Shown: piece by piece, positions 43,876 to 55,668 of the stretch
How positions within the stretch are numbered: position 1 is the stretch's first letter
Layout of the letters: every line of letters starts with the position of its first letter
Source of the DNA: Laspinema palackyanum D2a
GTDB lineage: Bacteria > Cyanobacteriota > Cyanobacteriia > Cyanobacteriales > Laspinemataceae
Length of the DNA: 64,000 bases
Direction: 5' to 3'
NCBI GenBank assembly: GCA_025370845.1
Contig: JAMXFF010000018.1
Location: 40,860-104,859, forward strand
Program-made: the position numbers and the translations under genes
The notes under the pieces: generated by a model
The model's input: only the letters and a program-made list of their open reading frames with translations
Told to the model about the DNA's origin: nothing
Databases searched by the model: none

Positions 43876-46800
43876 TTAACTGCGGAAATTAGAAACCGAA
43901 TCTTGAAGTTGAGTCACTGCGATCGCCAGTCCATCTAAAGACTGACGAACTTGCAAAGATTTTTCTGCCGTTGTGGTAGAAATTGAACTCACTTTTTGCA
44001 TCACTCCCGCAATTTCTGAAGCATTTTCAGTTTGATTATTCGCGGCTCGCGTGATATTTTGAACCAGGGCATTCATCTGGCGACTGACTTCAATAATGGC
44101 CACTAAATGATGTTTCGCTTCAGCAGCTAATTTAGTTCCAGCAACCACCTCCTGAGTGCCTGCTTCCATTGCTTCGGTGACCCGTCCGATTTCGCTTCTA
44201 ATTTGTTCGACAATTTCGGAAATTTCCTCGGTAGCTGAACCGGAGCGATCGGCTAATTTGCGGATTTCTTCGGCAACTACGGCAAAGCCTAACCCCTGTT
44301 CTCCGGCGCGGGCCGCTTCAATAGTAGCATTCAGGGCCAATAGGTTGGTCTGAGCCGCAATTTGAGAAATGGACGTCACAATTTTACCAATTTGTTGAGA
44401 GCTTTCTCCCAACCGTTTAATCATTTTCCCGGTTTGGGAAATGGTTTGGCGCAGCTCGTTAATACCTTCAACGGCCCGGTCTACGGATTGGCCTCCCACT
44501 TCCGCAGTTTCGGCGGCTTGATGGGCAACCTTTTCGGCTTTTTGAGCCACGGTACAGATATCTTGAATTGAGTTAGCCATGCGCTCAATTTGGCGTAAGG
44601 AGAACTCAACTTGTTGAGCTTGTTCTCCCGCCCGTTCCGTTAAATCTTGGGTATTGGCGATGGATTCACGGGTGGCGCTGCGGACTTCCGTGGCGAGTTC
44701 TTGGATGCCGGTTACGACTTTTTTGAGGGAAGAAACCAGGAAATTAAAGGAGTCAGCTAAAGCCCCGAGAACACTATTAGTAACTTCAGCCCGCACGGTT
44801 AAATCCCCTTTAGCGGCCCCTTTAATTTCCATTAACAGTTTGAGAACCTGTTGAGTCAGTTCATCCGCTTCAGATTTGCGGTCTTGGGCGAATTGTTCCA
44901 ACTCTTGGGCGACTTGTTTGCGCCCGGTAATATCAAACCGGATGCCAATATATTTGACGACCTTGCCATGAGCATCAAAAATGGGAGAAATGGTGGTATC
45001 TACCCAATAATAGGTACCATTTTTGCACTGGTTTCTGAGTTCTCCTTTCCAGACGCGACCGGCGGTGATGGTTTTCCACATCTCCTCAAAGAGGGCTTGG
45101 GGATGATATCCGGAGTTAATCATCCGATGATTTCTGCCCAGGAGTTCGCCGCGAGAGTATCCAGAGATTTCGCAGAATTTATCATTCACAAAAGTGATGT
45201 TGCCCTCGCTGTCAGTTTCACTGACGATCGCCGCTTCATCGAGGGCATTTTGGCGAGTTTTGAGTTCTTGAAGCAGTTGGGCTTGTTCCGCAGCCAGCAA
45301 TCGAAATTGTTCCTCGGTTTGTTTGAGGGGGGTGATATCATGAGCAACAGCATAGAGCAATTCCTGTTGGTTGGAAGGATTCACACTCCAGGCTAACCAT
45401 TTATAAGAGCCATCTTTGCAGCGGTAGCGATTTTCAAAATAGATCGTTTCGACCCCTGTAGTTAGTTTTTGGGCTTCGGCAATGGAGGAGGCATGATCAT
45501 CCGGATGAATGAAATCGAAACAGGGTTTACCGAGGAGTTCGGCTTCACTATAGCCTAGGGTGCTGGTCCAAGCCGGATTAATCCGCTGAAATACGGCATT
45601 AAAGTCAAAGATAACCAGCAGATCTAGGGAAATGCTAAAGAATTGATCGCAGGTGACTTGGGCTAATTTGCGATCGCTAATATCGGTATAAACCCCTAAC
45701 CATTCCCGAATACTGCCATCGGTGGTATTGAGAATGGGGACAGCACGAACACTCATATATCGATACTCGCCATCGTGACGGCGCAGACGCTGTTCCACTT
45801 CATAAAGCACCCGATTTTGGACCGCGTGGTCCCAGGCTTGGGCCGTCTGTGGACGCTCATCGGGATGAACCGCATTGAGCCATCCTCGCCCCTTGAGTTG
45901 GTCGAAGGTTTGGCCGGTGAAGCTAGTCCAAGCCGGTTGTTCCGTGACGAATTCGCCATCGGCAGCGGTGTTCCAGATGATTTGAGAGGTGGCTTCAATG
46001 AGGGAACGGAAGCGCGCTTCGGACGTTTGGAGGGCTTTTTCGGCTTGTTTGCGATCGCTGATGTCGATGCCCATTTCCAGGACCAGCCGTTTCCCATCCA
46101 CATCATTACAGGGGTAATCATAGATTTGATAGGTGCGCCCGGTGTGAGGGTCTTGCCATTCCCACTGCTGCGGCTGTTTGGTTTCAAAGACTTGGGTGCG
46201 AATCTCGGAATGCAGTTTGCCACCGGGGTTCAAGAGGGTGGCAGCAGAACCCGAGTCACCAAAGAACTCGACAAATTGACGGTTGGCTAACTGGACTGCA
46301 TTGCTGCGATCGACCAGGTAGAGGAAGGCAGGAATCCCATCGAATAGGGTGGTGAGTCGCTGGCGTTCTGCTTCTAGGGCTTTTTCAATGGCTTTGCGAT
46401 CGCTGATATCCCGGACTAAAGCCAGCAGGAGGGTTTCTCCCTGGCGGGAAAATTTGCCTAGGCGGATTTCTACGGGGAAGGTGCTGCCATCGGCACGTCG
46501 GTGGAGACTTTCCAGGGTGAGGGCTTCGCTGGGATGTAACTGGGCCACAGCGAGGGTGCGTTCCTCACTGCGAAATCGCGGTTCGATCGCCTCTAAATTC
46601 AAGGTCAGGAGTTGATTCTGGCTATATCCTAAGCTCTCGCAAGCCCGCTGATTGACCGCTAAGATTTTGCCATCTAAGGTGGTCAAGAAGAAGGCATCCG
46701 CAGCATTTTGGACTAACTGCCGGAACCGTTCTTCACTCTCGGCGAGGGCGTTTTCTTGTTGTTTGCGATCGCTAATATCCCGAATCACCGTAGAAATACA

Positions 46801-47559
46801 ATCAATTTCCCCGTTGTCTTCTGTGTGGGCGACGAGCACTTGGGAGGCGGGAAATGATTCCCCATTGCGGCGTTTCATCAGGATTTCCCCAGTCCAGACC
46901 CCCTCAGCAATGGTGGTGGCGATCGCCTCTTCTAATTTCTGGCGATCGGGTCCTTCTTTAACGAAATCAAAAGCGGTGAAATCCGAGGCGGGTTGAGCTT
47001 CTGGAATCCCCGTCATTTTGCGGGAGGCTCGGTTCAGGTAATTGACCTTCCCCTGACTGTCGCAGACGCCGACAAAATCGGGGGTATTTTCAATAATCCG
47101 CGCCAGTCGTTTCAGGGCCGCTTCCGCTTGTTGGCGTTCTTTAATTTCCCCTTGCAGGGCTTGATTGGCCTGCTCTAGTGCGGCTTTCGCACTGGGGAGG
47201 GCCAGGGCTGCCGGTAGAGTCGGGACCATTTCGAGGGCCGTTAAGAGGGAAATACCAGCGGTGAGGGCTTTGATACTCCCGGAAATCCAATAGTCTGGAC
47301 GCCACAGGGTCCAGACTTCCATCACATGGGTGAATCCACAAGTAATAATAAAGGCCGCAAATAACAGAAAAATCCGACTAAAGGGTAAATCCGGGCGTTG
47401 CAAGACGAAATAAATCAACATCCCCACAATCGAAAAATAGGCCAAGGCGATCGCCAGGTCGGATCCGGCGTGCAGCCAAACTAACACCGGATTCCACAGG
47501 TAACAATGACCGTGGGGAATAAAATTTGCCGTGAGGAGGGTGGATAAGGGTTCCAACAT
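43876..47559 (-). CDS. Chemoreceptor with ethylene-receptor-like membrane domain and six PAS domains
   Basis: The 1227-residue receptor begins with a three-helix membrane domain (about 27-115) like the ethylene-binding domain of ETR1: Asp34, Tyr41 in ALAYFSI, Phe70, Ile71, Cys74 and His78 in [12 protein letters not shown]. Their spacing equals ETR1 D25, Y32, F61, I62, C65 and H69; C65/H69 bind copper and hence ethylene. About six PAS domains follow (about 148-895), then a HAMP-like segment ([15 protein letters not shown]) and an MCP hairpin tip [20 protein letters not shown]. Other known ethylene-type receptors end in a histidine kinase, so the signal here should go through CheW and the CheA hybrid. 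Second receptor of cluster B and paralogous to the one upstream. Family is secure; ethylene binding is predicted only. Confidence 0.88.
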   Translation of the reverse strand: MLEPLSTLLTANFIPHGHCYLWNPVLVWLHAGSDLAIALAYFSIVGMLIYFVLQRPDLPFSRIFLLFAAFIITCGFTHVMEVWTLWRPDYWISGSIKALTAGISLLTALEMVPTLPAALALPSAKAALEQANQALQGEIKERQQAEAALKRLARIIENTPDFVGVCDSQGKVNYLNRASRKMTGIPEAQPASDFTAFDFVKEGPDRQKLEEAIATTIAEGVWTGEILMKRRNGESFPASQVLVAHTEDNGEIDCISTVIRDISDRKQQENALAESEERFRQLVQNAADAFFLTTLDGKILAVNQRACESLGYSQNQLLTLNLEAIEPRFRSEERTLAVAQLHPSEALTLESLHRRADGSTFPVEIRLGKFSRQGETLLLALVRDISDRKAIEKALEAERQRLTTLFDGIPAFLYLVDRSNAVQLANRQFVEFFGDSGSAATLLNPGGKLHSEIRTQVFETKQPQQWEWQDPHTGRTYQIYDYPCNDVDGKRLVLEMGIDISDRKQAEKALQTSEARFRSLIEATSQIIWNTAADGEFVTEQPAWTSFTGQTFDQLKGRGWLNAVHPDERPQTAQAWDHAVQNRVLYEVEQRLRRHDGEYRYMSVRAVPILNTTDGSIREWLGVYTDISDRKLAQVTCDQFFSISLDLLVIFDFNAVFQRINPAWTSTLGYSEAELLGKPCFDFIHPDDHASSIAEAQKLTTGVETIYFENRYRCKDGSYKWLAWSVNPSNQQELLYAVAHDITPLKQTEEQFRLLAAEQAQLLQELKTRQNALDEAAIVSETDSEGNITFVNDKFCEISGYSRGELLGRNHRMINSGYHPQALFEEMWKTITAGRVWKGELRNQCKNGTYYWVDTTISPIFDAHGKVVKYIGIRFDITGRKQVAQELEQFAQDRKSEADELTQQVLKLLMEIKGAAKGDLTVRAEVTNSVLGALADSFNFLVSSLKKVVTGIQELATEVRSATRESIANTQDLTERAGEQAQQVEFSLRQIERMANSIQDICTVAQKAEKVAHQAAETAEVGGQSVDRAVEGINELRQTISQTGKMIKRLGESSQQIGKIVTSISQIAAQTNLLALNATIEAARAGEQGLGFAVVAEEIRKLADRSGSATEEISEIVEQIRSEIGRVTEAMEAGTQEVVAGTKLAAEAKHHLVAIIEVSRQMNALVQNITRAANNQTENASEIAGVMQKVSSISTTTAEKSLQVRQSLDGLAIAVTQLQDSVSNFRS

Positions 47560-47884
47560 ACAGGGTGCGTCAATCAGTAACGGCGTTTAGGGGGGTCAGA
47601 ATCACAGAGAGAATAGAGATGAGGGGCCGTATATCAACTGCCCCACCTCCCGAGCACAGACCCTCTCCAAATTGGGGGGTCCTAGGCATCGGTATCGTAC
47701 AGGGAAGATCAACTGGGTTTCTGGAAAAGCTTTCTAAATCAATTGCCACCCATTGAAAACAGCAACCCGGTTTTTAGTCCGCTTAAGTTGAAACTGTAGA
47801 TGCCCTCGGAAAATTATCTCCTTGAGGAGAAAAAGCATACAAAACCAAAAACCCTATCCGGTTGAGTTTTGGTTTACTCCTGGG
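47560..47884. other. Spacer between the two large receptors
   Basis: In 325 bp no gene is seen. A degenerate CTGGGTTTCT...AACCCGGTTTT pair at about 47711-47777 belongs to the AGAAACCGGGTTTCT family. This break makes independent transcription of the downstream receptor possible. Confidence 0.45.
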
Positions 47885-50800
47885 CTAACTTCGGAAATGG
47901 GCCACAGATTGCTGAAGACTCTCCACGGAGACGGCCAAGCCATCTAGGGAATTCTGAACCTGGACTGATTTTTCTGCCGTATTTCCAGAAATGGCACTAA
48001 CGGCACGAATCATACTCACAATCTCCGTAGCACTATTTGTCTGCTTCGTTGCTGCGAGGGTAATATTTTCCACCAGGGCATTCATCTCCCCACTGACTTG
48101 GATGATCTCAATTAAATGGGTCTTAGCTTCTGCGGCCAGTTTAGTTCCGATCGCCACTTCCTGAGTGCCTGCTTCCATCGCTACAATCGCCCGTCCAATT
48201 TCACTCCTGATCTGTTCGACGATTTCGGAAATTTCTTCCGTTGCCAATCCTGAGCGATCGGCTAACTTGCGGATTTCTTCAGCGACCACAGCAAAACCCA
48301 GCCCTTGCTCTCCGGCTCTGGCCGCTTCAATCGTAGCATTAAGTGCCAATAAATTGGTTTGAGCCGCAATTTGGGAAATGGAAGTTACAATTTTGCCAAT
48401 CTGCCCCGAACTCTCCCCTAACCGTTCGATGGTTTTCCCCGTTTGAGAAAGGGTTTGTCGCAGTTTGTTAATGGCCTCCACTGCCCGATCCACCGACTCC
48501 CCACCCACTTGGGCTTTTTCGGCAGATTGTTGGGCCACATTTTCCGCTTGTTGAGACAGGGCAAACACTTCTTCAATCGAGTTAACAATCTTCTGAATTT
48601 TCTGGATTGTCTCCTCAATTTTTTGGGATTGTTCTTGGGCTTGGTGGGCCAATTCTTGAGTATTGGAAATCGATTCCCCCGTGGCAGTATTGGCTTCCGT
48701 TGCCAGGTGTTGAACTCCTTTAACCACTTTTCGCAAGGAGGAAATCAAAAAGTTAAAGGAGTCAGCTAAAGCCCCGAGAATGTCGTTGGTGACTGCCGCC
48801 CGCACGGTTAAATCCCCCTTCGCTGCCCCTTTAATTTGTTCCAACATTTTCAGCACCTGTTGCGTCAGGGAATCCATCTCCGCTTGCCGTTGAGCAGACA
48901 TGATTTCTAGGTCCGCGATTAACTGAGTTTTTTCCGCTTCTGCACCAATGCGATCGCCCACTTCTTGTTGTAGTTTCTCGTTGATTTCCTGCAACTCCTG
49001 GGTGCGTTGGACCACTCGATTTTCTAAGTCGGTGGCTAACTGTTCTAGGGCTTCTTGATTCCGCCGTTGTTCGGTCACATCTCGGGTAATTTTAGAGAAT
49101 CCCTGCAACTCTCCTTGAGCGTCCCGTAAAGGGGTAATAATCACATTCGCCCAAAATTGACTCCCATCTTTTTTGACCCGATATCCTTCATCTTCAAATC
49201 TTCCCTCGGTTTGGGCCGCTTTGAGTTCGGCTTCCGGTTTGCCACTGGTGCGGTCCTCTAGGGTATAAAACCGCTCGAAAGGCTGACCTAGAATTTCTGG
49301 CGCACGATATCCTTTAATTCTTTGCGCCCCCATATTCCAACTGGCCACTCGACCCGCTAGATCCAATCTAATAATGGCATAATCCTTGACACTCTCTACC
49401 AAAGAACGAAACCCTTCTTCACTTTCTCGGCGCGCTTCTTCCGCTTGTTTGCGTTCGGTAATATCTAACCCCGAGGCAATATATCCGAAAAAATTGCCCT
49501 CGCTATCAAACCGAGGCAATCCACTCATCCAACTCCAACAATACTCCCCATCCCAGCGTTTGAATCGCACTTCTAATTGGAAGGGTTGCCGCTCCTCAAA
49601 TGCGGTTTGATAAATATTAACGTATCGGTCTCTATCCTCTGGATGCAAAATTTGCATCCAGCCATAACCGAGGTCTTTTTCTAACGGTCGTCCCGTAAAC
49701 TCGACCCACCGTTTGTTAAAATAGCTCACCTGTTTATCGGGTCCGGCAATCCAAATAATGGCCGGAACCGTATCCGCCATCAACCGAAATTGTTGTTCAC
49801 TTTCTTGTAAAGCGCGTTCGGCTTGTTTGCGTTCGGTGATGTCCAAGGCGATCGCCACACAGGAAAGTTTATGAGTCTGTTGAATGAGTTGAATATACAT
49901 CTCAATCGGATAGACACTCCCATCAGCTCGGCGATGCATGGCTTCAAACCGCATTCTCTGTTCGCCGCCCTCTAATAAGGGAGCCAAAGCAGTTTTAGCT
50001 TCCCCGAGATTCACCACTGCTGGATTGATATCCATTGCTGTTTTTTTAAGGATTTCCTCCTGAGAATACCCCAAATTTAGACAGGCTCCTTTGTTTACAT
50101 ATTCAAAGCGCAGGGTATCCACATCAAAAACATAAATCTCGTTCAGACTAGACTCGACGACATTAAACAACCGCATCCGTTCTTGTTCCCCTTGCACCCG
50201 TTCCGTAATCACTTCCGTCAACAGCATAATGCCGCCGATTTCTCCGGTGCGATCGCGCCAGGGATACATCTCCCATTTTACCCAATCGATGCTGCCATCT
50301 ACCCGGGTATAGCCTTCCGCATCACAGCTAAAGGATTCTCCCCCTAAGACGCGCTGGAGCATATCTTTCACATGATCCGGCAGTTCCGGAAACAGCTCGT
50401 GGTGCGATCGCCCAATAATGTTTTTAACCCTCTGGAAGTCTTCTCTTTTATCCAGTTTATAATCTTTCACCCACCGTTCAGAGGCGACTACATAGCACAT
50501 TTGGCGATCGAGCATCGCCACGGCTGCCGGAAGATGTTCCAGAAATAATTTGAATTCTTCTTCCCGTTGGTGCAATTCCGTTTCCAGCTTCAAACAACTG
50601 CTGATATCTCGCACACTCACCCAAATCACCTCACGGTTATCTACAAGGGTGAGGGGTTTTCCCGAAATTTCCAGTTCCAATACGCTACCCCGTTTCGGTT
50701 TGAGGGCTTTCCATCTTAACGAGCCTCCCTTGCTCACTGCCGCTTCCAAATCAGCCTGAGATTGCCCGAAACTGGATAACTGGTTAAAAAAGTTTTTGCC

Positions 50801-51655
50801 TCGGAGTTGGGTCCGTTCCATGCCGTACAATTGACAGGCTTTTTCATTGGCATCTAAAATCGTTCCATCCCGTTGCTGAATCAAAATTCCCTCATTCATT
50901 TGATTCATAAAATCCGTGAAATCCGAGGCAATTGCTTCTGTATATCCCGGAATTTTTTCGTAGGTTGAAAGGATTCCCACTGGTTTTCCCTGGGGAGTTT
51001 TAACCGGCCATTGATGAATTTTCCAAAGCGATTCTGACCCCTCGCTTGGGGGGGAATTCGGAACTTGTACTAACAGGGTTTGGGAATTCTCTGGGTTAAT
51101 TTTCACCCAATTTTTCAACAGTTTACCCCCCCAAGAGAGTGTGCCGTCAGTTTTGCCGATCAGTTGTGCTGGAGATGCCACACCCACTTGTTCTGCAAAG
51201 CGCTGATTTCCCCCCAGGTAAACTCCTTGGCAATCTTGCCAAGATACCGCCCAAGGTAAGCAGTCCAGGGCCATTTGTAGGAATGAACCCCTCGAAAAGA
51301 TGCCACTGCCGAGGGTTTCCCGGATGCCTTGACGGTAGGTGAATAGGGCAAGCATCAAGGCGATCGCACTTGCGCTTTCCAAAGCATAGCTTAGGGTTTC
51401 CCACAGGGTTGAAACCGGAAGGGCGGCGGTGGAGAATAAATGGAAGAACCGACTCCCGGTGGCGACTGCTAAAAAAGCACTAACTATCCATAAAAAACGG
51501 CAATGCAGACGAGATACTGTGATTTGCAGGAGGATTAAAGTCATCCCCAAATAGGACAAGGCAATGACCCATTCTGCCCGGTTCTGTATCCCGACCCAAT
51601 CCGGAGCGCTCCCGATGGCAAAATACAGTTGAGAACCTATCCCGTTTATTAGCAT
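47885..51655 (-). CDS. Multi-PAS chemoreceptor with degenerate ethylene-receptor-like membrane domain
   Basis: The 1256-residue receptor has a hydrophobic N-terminal domain (about 25-115, [38 protein letters not shown]). This lines up with the membrane domain of the downstream receptor but lacks the copper ligands (Ala and Arg at the Cys and His positions). About six PAS domains cover 130-865 ([36 protein letters not shown] and others). A coiled coil, a HAMP-like segment ([15 protein letters not shown]) and the signalling hairpin [20 protein letters not shown] follow. The C-terminal 350 residues are near-identical in pattern to the next receptor, showing tandem duplication. The gene lies 47 bp after cheW and so is in the cluster B operon. 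The ligand is unknown. Confidence 0.88.
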   Translation of the reverse strand: MLINGIGSQLYFAIGSAPDWVGIQNRAEWVIALSYLGMTLILLQITVSRLHCRFLWIVSAFLAVATGSRFFHLFSTAALPVSTLWETLSYALESASAIALMLALFTYRQGIRETLGSGIFSRGSFLQMALDCLPWAVSWQDCQGVYLGGNQRFAEQVGVASPAQLIGKTDGTLSWGGKLLKNWVKINPENSQTLLVQVPNSPPSEGSESLWKIHQWPVKTPQGKPVGILSTYEKIPGYTEAIASDFTDFMNQMNEGILIQQRDGTILDANEKACQLYGMERTQLRGKNFFNQLSSFGQSQADLEAAVSKGGSLRWKALKPKRGSVLELEISGKPLTLVDNREVIWVSVRDISSCLKLETELHQREEEFKLFLEHLPAAVAMLDRQMCYVVASERWVKDYKLDKREDFQRVKNIIGRSHHELFPELPDHVKDMLQRVLGGESFSCDAEGYTRVDGSIDWVKWEMYPWRDRTGEIGGIMLLTEVITERVQGEQERMRLFNVVESSLNEIYVFDVDTLRFEYVNKGACLNLGYSQEEILKKTAMDINPAVVNLGEAKTALAPLLEGGEQRMRFEAMHRRADGSVYPIEMYIQLIQQTHKLSCVAIALDITERKQAERALQESEQQFRLMADTVPAIIWIAGPDKQVSYFNKRWVEFTGRPLEKDLGYGWMQILHPEDRDRYVNIYQTAFEERQPFQLEVRFKRWDGEYCWSWMSGLPRFDSEGNFFGYIASGLDITERKQAEEARRESEEGFRSLVESVKDYAIIRLDLAGRVASWNMGAQRIKGYRAPEILGQPFERFYTLEDRTSGKPEAELKAAQTEGRFEDEGYRVKKDGSQFWANVIITPLRDAQGELQGFSKITRDVTEQRRNQEALEQLATDLENRVVQRTQELQEINEKLQQEVGDRIGAEAEKTQLIADLEIMSAQRQAEMDSLTQQVLKMLEQIKGAAKGDLTVRAAVTNDILGALADSFNFLISSLRKVVKGVQHLATEANTATGESISNTQELAHQAQEQSQKIEETIQKIQKIVNSIEEVFALSQQAENVAQQSAEKAQVGGESVDRAVEAINKLRQTLSQTGKTIERLGESSGQIGKIVTSISQIAAQTNLLALNATIEAARAGEQGLGFAVVAEEIRKLADRSGLATEEISEIVEQIRSEIGRAIVAMEAGTQEVAIGTKLAAEAKTHLIEIIQVSGEMNALVENITLAATKQTNSATEIVSMIRAVSAISGNTAEKSVQVQNSLDGLAVSVESLQQSVAHFRS

Positions 51656-51702
51656 AATTCAGTCCCAAAGTAAAGTGAAATTTGCCCGATGTTTTCAAGG
51701 GT

Positions 51703-52224
51703 TTACCACCCTTCAGATTGGGCGATCGCTTCCACATCTAAAATCATCACTAAGCGTCCCGTCCAATCATATAATCCCCTTAAAAAAGGTGCGAGTTCTT
51801 CCCCCACGTCCATGCTAGAAACCATGCGGTCAAGATGAACCGAAATCACCCCTTGCACGCGAGAAACGGCCAAACCCATTCGCATCATCACCAAGTTTCC
51901 ATCTCGCGGATCCGGCGCTTCTAAAATTAAAATTCGACTATGCACCGAATGACTATCCACCCCGTCAGTCCGCAAAAACCGACCAAAATCCGCCACGGCT
52001 AAAATTTCTCCCCGCAAATTGGTCAATCCTAGGACAAAATGACGGGTATTCGGTACCGGTGCGATCGGTTGCTGCCCCAAAAATAGCACCTCCCGTACTG
52101 ACAGCAAATCCACCGCAAAGAGGCTCTCTCTTTGTCCAAACAACAGAAATTGCTTGAGGTTCCCGGCATTGGGGGAACCGGGCAACTCACTCATCCCAGA
52201 ACTGAGGGTCAATTTTCCAGCCAT
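51703..52224 (-). CDS. cheW: Chemotaxis adaptor CheW
   Basis: The 173-residue CheW links receptors to CheA. The fold is evident from QFLLFGQRESLFAVDLLSVR near residue 24, then LGLTNLRGEILAVADFGRFL with the conserved NLRG turn, and VSRVQGVISVHLDRM. The C-terminal WTGRLVMILDVEAIAQSEG completes the second barrel. It lies 47 bp before the first large receptor and about 190 bp after the CheY-like gene, all on the minus strand. The 20-residue N-terminal extension is Ser/Gly-rich, without known function. The start ATG at 52224 is followed by an alternative Met at residue 11. Confidence 0.9.
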   Translation of the reverse strand: MAGKLTLSSGMSELPGSPNAGNLKQFLLFGQRESLFAVDLLSVREVLFLGQQPIAPVPNTRHFVLGLTNLRGEILAVADFGRFLRTDGVDSHSVHSRILILEAPDPRDGNLVMMRMGLAVSRVQGVISVHLDRMVSSMDVGEELAPFLRGLYDWTGRLVMILDVEAIAQSEGW

Positions 52225-52410
52225 ACCGTCTTAAATTTTGAGAAAATACAGCCTTTAAATCTTAAAGACTTTCGGCTTAATTGGATGAATTTTTTTAAAA
52301 GAATCCAGCGGGAAAGAATCAAGTTAGAATGGACCAACTATTCTTCTATGAGATAAAAATAGATGATCATCGCCTGAGAATATCCGGTCTAATTCTTTCC
52401 GCTGACCTCT

Positions 52411-52770
52411 TTATAATAGGCGTTCGACAATATTGACCAATTGCTGGGGGTCAACAGGTTTGGTAATATAGGCATCGGCTCCCAAATCCATGCCCCAAGT
52501 CTTATCAATCTCTGTATTTTTTTGACTGCAAAACACCACAGGTAACTTGGACGTCTTGCGATCGCCCCGTAACTCTCGGATCACCTCAAATCCATTCATC
52601 CGAGGCATCACCACATCCAGAATCACCAGATCCGGTGCCGTCTCCTGAATCCGGGCGATCGCCTCCTCCCCATTCGTGGCCACAACCACCTCCATCCCGG
52701 CTTTTTTCAAAATCCGGCCAATCATCTCCAGTTCGCTCGGCACATCATCTACCACTAAGATTTTGCTCAT
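52411..52770 (-). CDS. CheY/PilH-like single-domain response regulator
   Basis: The 119-residue receiver has Asp52 as phospho-acceptor (LVILDVVMPRMNGF), the acidic pair Asp8/Asp9 (LVVDDVPSE), and the conserved Ser/Thr-Lys pair in FCSQKN and ITKPVDPQQL. It is the first gene of cluster B and probably the output or phosphate sink. In related type IV pilus systems PilG and PilH do this and act on the pilus motors. Only one such protein is here; a PilG-like partner with a PATAN domain is not seen in the window. Start ATG 52770, single and clear. Confidence 0.88.
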   Translation of the reverse strand: MSKILVVDDVPSELEMIGRILKKAGMEVVVATNGEEAIARIQETAPDLVILDVVMPRMNGFEVIRELRGDRKTSKLPVVFCSQKNTEIDKTWGMDLGADAYITKPVDPQQLVNIVERLL

Positions 52771-53452
52771 TGGGCCTTTCCCTCGCTTGGCATGAGTATT
52801 GCAATCTTATTTTAGCGTGAGAGTTAGCAATTTCCCCGCCCTATCCCCAACTTTAACCCCATTCATTTTTACCCGGGCAGTAGAACTAGGGCCAAGTCCT
52901 GCTTAAATCCGATTCTTCATAAAATCACCCCCCATTCAATCCCAATTAATCCCTGAAAAACCGAACCAAACCTAGTGACATGGCTCCGCCGTGGCAGGCC
53001 AAATTCGAGGATCTGCCTCCTAATACCCTTTTAATAAAATTAGCCCAATTCCATCCCAATTAACATAAGCAAAACCGAATAAAATCCACCCCTAAACCTT
53101 CTCTATAAAATTACAAACCCACTGTCCACCCCTCAATCCTTGATAAAAATTAGAAATCCCCGAAAGAAACCCGATCGCCGTTCCTCTATTGTAGCCACAT
53201 CTAAGGGCCGAACTCAAAATTACATCTTCTTAAGTTGAGTACCCCCACCCTCAAGAGCTTTCTTTGCCCGAGGGTTGAGATCCCGGGGACGAAAAACCGG
53301 GTTTCTGGCCCTAATTGGCTACCCAGCAGGCGGAGAGTTCCTCCAGAAACCCGGTTGTCTTCCCCCTCTACAACTCGCCAGACCCCGGCGAATTGTAAAG
53401 ATTTTTAAGCCAAATCACTCTTCCCTAAAAACAGTGATAGAATCCGAAATTG
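52771..53452. other. Long spacer before the thiC riboswitch
   Basis: In about 680 bp no gene is supported. A degenerate direct repeat of about 40 bp (ATTCAATCCCAATTAA near 52935 and ATTCCATCCCAATTAA near 53048) and a hairpin TGGCTCCGCCGTGGCA are visible. At 53291-53360 lies a member of the AGAAACCGGGTTTCT inverted-repeat family. The thiC promoter should be in the last 100 bases. Confidence 0.5.
53291..53360. repeat. Inverted repeat, AGAAACCGGGTTTCT family
   Basis: The arms AACCGGGTTTCTGG and CCAGAAACCCGGTT enclose CCCTAATTGGCTACCCAGC. The arrangement matches 4397-4464, including the AATTGGCT block. Confidence 0.75.
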
Positions 53453-54922
<1,470 letters not shown>

Positions 54923-54960
54923 GAGTAGAACAGTAGTAGCGCCTCCAAGTAAAATAGTAG

Positions 54961-54984
54961 GGTGGGCATTGCCCACCTTATTTT
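54961..54984 (+). terminator. Hairpin terminator behind thiC
   Basis: The stem GGTGGGC-ATT-GCCCACC is followed by TTATTTT. It ends about 20 bases before the next gene start. Confidence 0.7.
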
Positions 54985-55005
54985 CTGCTATAACCTGATA
55001 AATTA

Positions 55006-55659
55006 ATGACCGATGAACTCCAAAATGTTGAACGCATTCGCGCCGGATTAGAAGCTGCACTTAATGAATTGGTCCAGGATATTGCTACGCTGCAAATTTT
55101 CCCGCCCGATCGCTTTCCCTTGGGTTGGCGGAAAGCGGCAAAAGGACGGACGGTGTGGCGGTTGCTAGAGGAAATGATTACCCAGAATTTGGAAGTCAAG
55201 CATCAAGATATTGGGATTCAGAGTTTCAGTCCCGCCACATCAGAAGTCGGAGTCTATGACTTTATTTTTTCCCTGGATGGTCAAGAGCGAGTTTTTGTTA
55301 ATATTAAATCGGCCATTAAGGGAGAACGTCTCAGCAAAGATGATATTTCCAAGGCGAGAAAATTAGAAGAGTTTTTTAGTGCCGATGCCACACGAATTCT
55401 GTTGATTGCGACGTTTGAGATAGAGTTTCTCGCTAATATGACGCTGCAAATCAACAAATGTACCGTTTTGCCGGTAATGTGGATTGCCGATATTTATGTT
55501 AATCCCAGCAATAATGCCAATCTTCAATCTTCAAAGTACAAGTCGATTCAGACGGCAACTCGACGCACTGGATTAGAGTTTTTAGAACTGCTTAGAGGTG
55601 AAATTAAAAAGGCGGATGAAAAAGGGGCGACTAAGAGACGGAAGCAAGCCGATCGCTGA
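55006..55659 (+). CDS. Putative type II restriction endonuclease
   Basis: The 217-residue protein has a restriction-nuclease-like core. Asp85 in VGVYDFIFSL and Lys101 in RVFVNIKSAIKG form the spacing of a PD-(D/E)xK site, with Asn99 where Glu or Asp is usual. Its position supports the call. It converges on a DNA adenine methylase gene, with only 9 bases between the two stop codons. The C-terminus is basic (KKADEKGATKRRKQADR), suited to DNA contact. It is similar in pattern to type II restriction enzymes found in other cyanobacteria, but I cannot name the recognition site. Start ATG 55006, directly after the thiC terminator. The alternative reading, a generic nuclease of unknown role, cannot be excluded. 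Confidence 0.65.
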   Translation: MTDELQNVERIRAGLEAALNELVQDIATLQIFPPDRFPLGWRKAAKGRTVWRLLEEMITQNLEVKHQDIGIQSFSPATSEVGVYDFIFSLDGQERVFVNIKSAIKGERLSKDDISKARKLEEFFSADATRILLIATFEIEFLANMTLQINKCTVLPVMWIADIYVNPSNNANLQSSKYKSIQTATRRTGLEFLELLRGEIKKADEKGATKRRKQADR

Positions 55660-55668
55660 TTTTTACTC

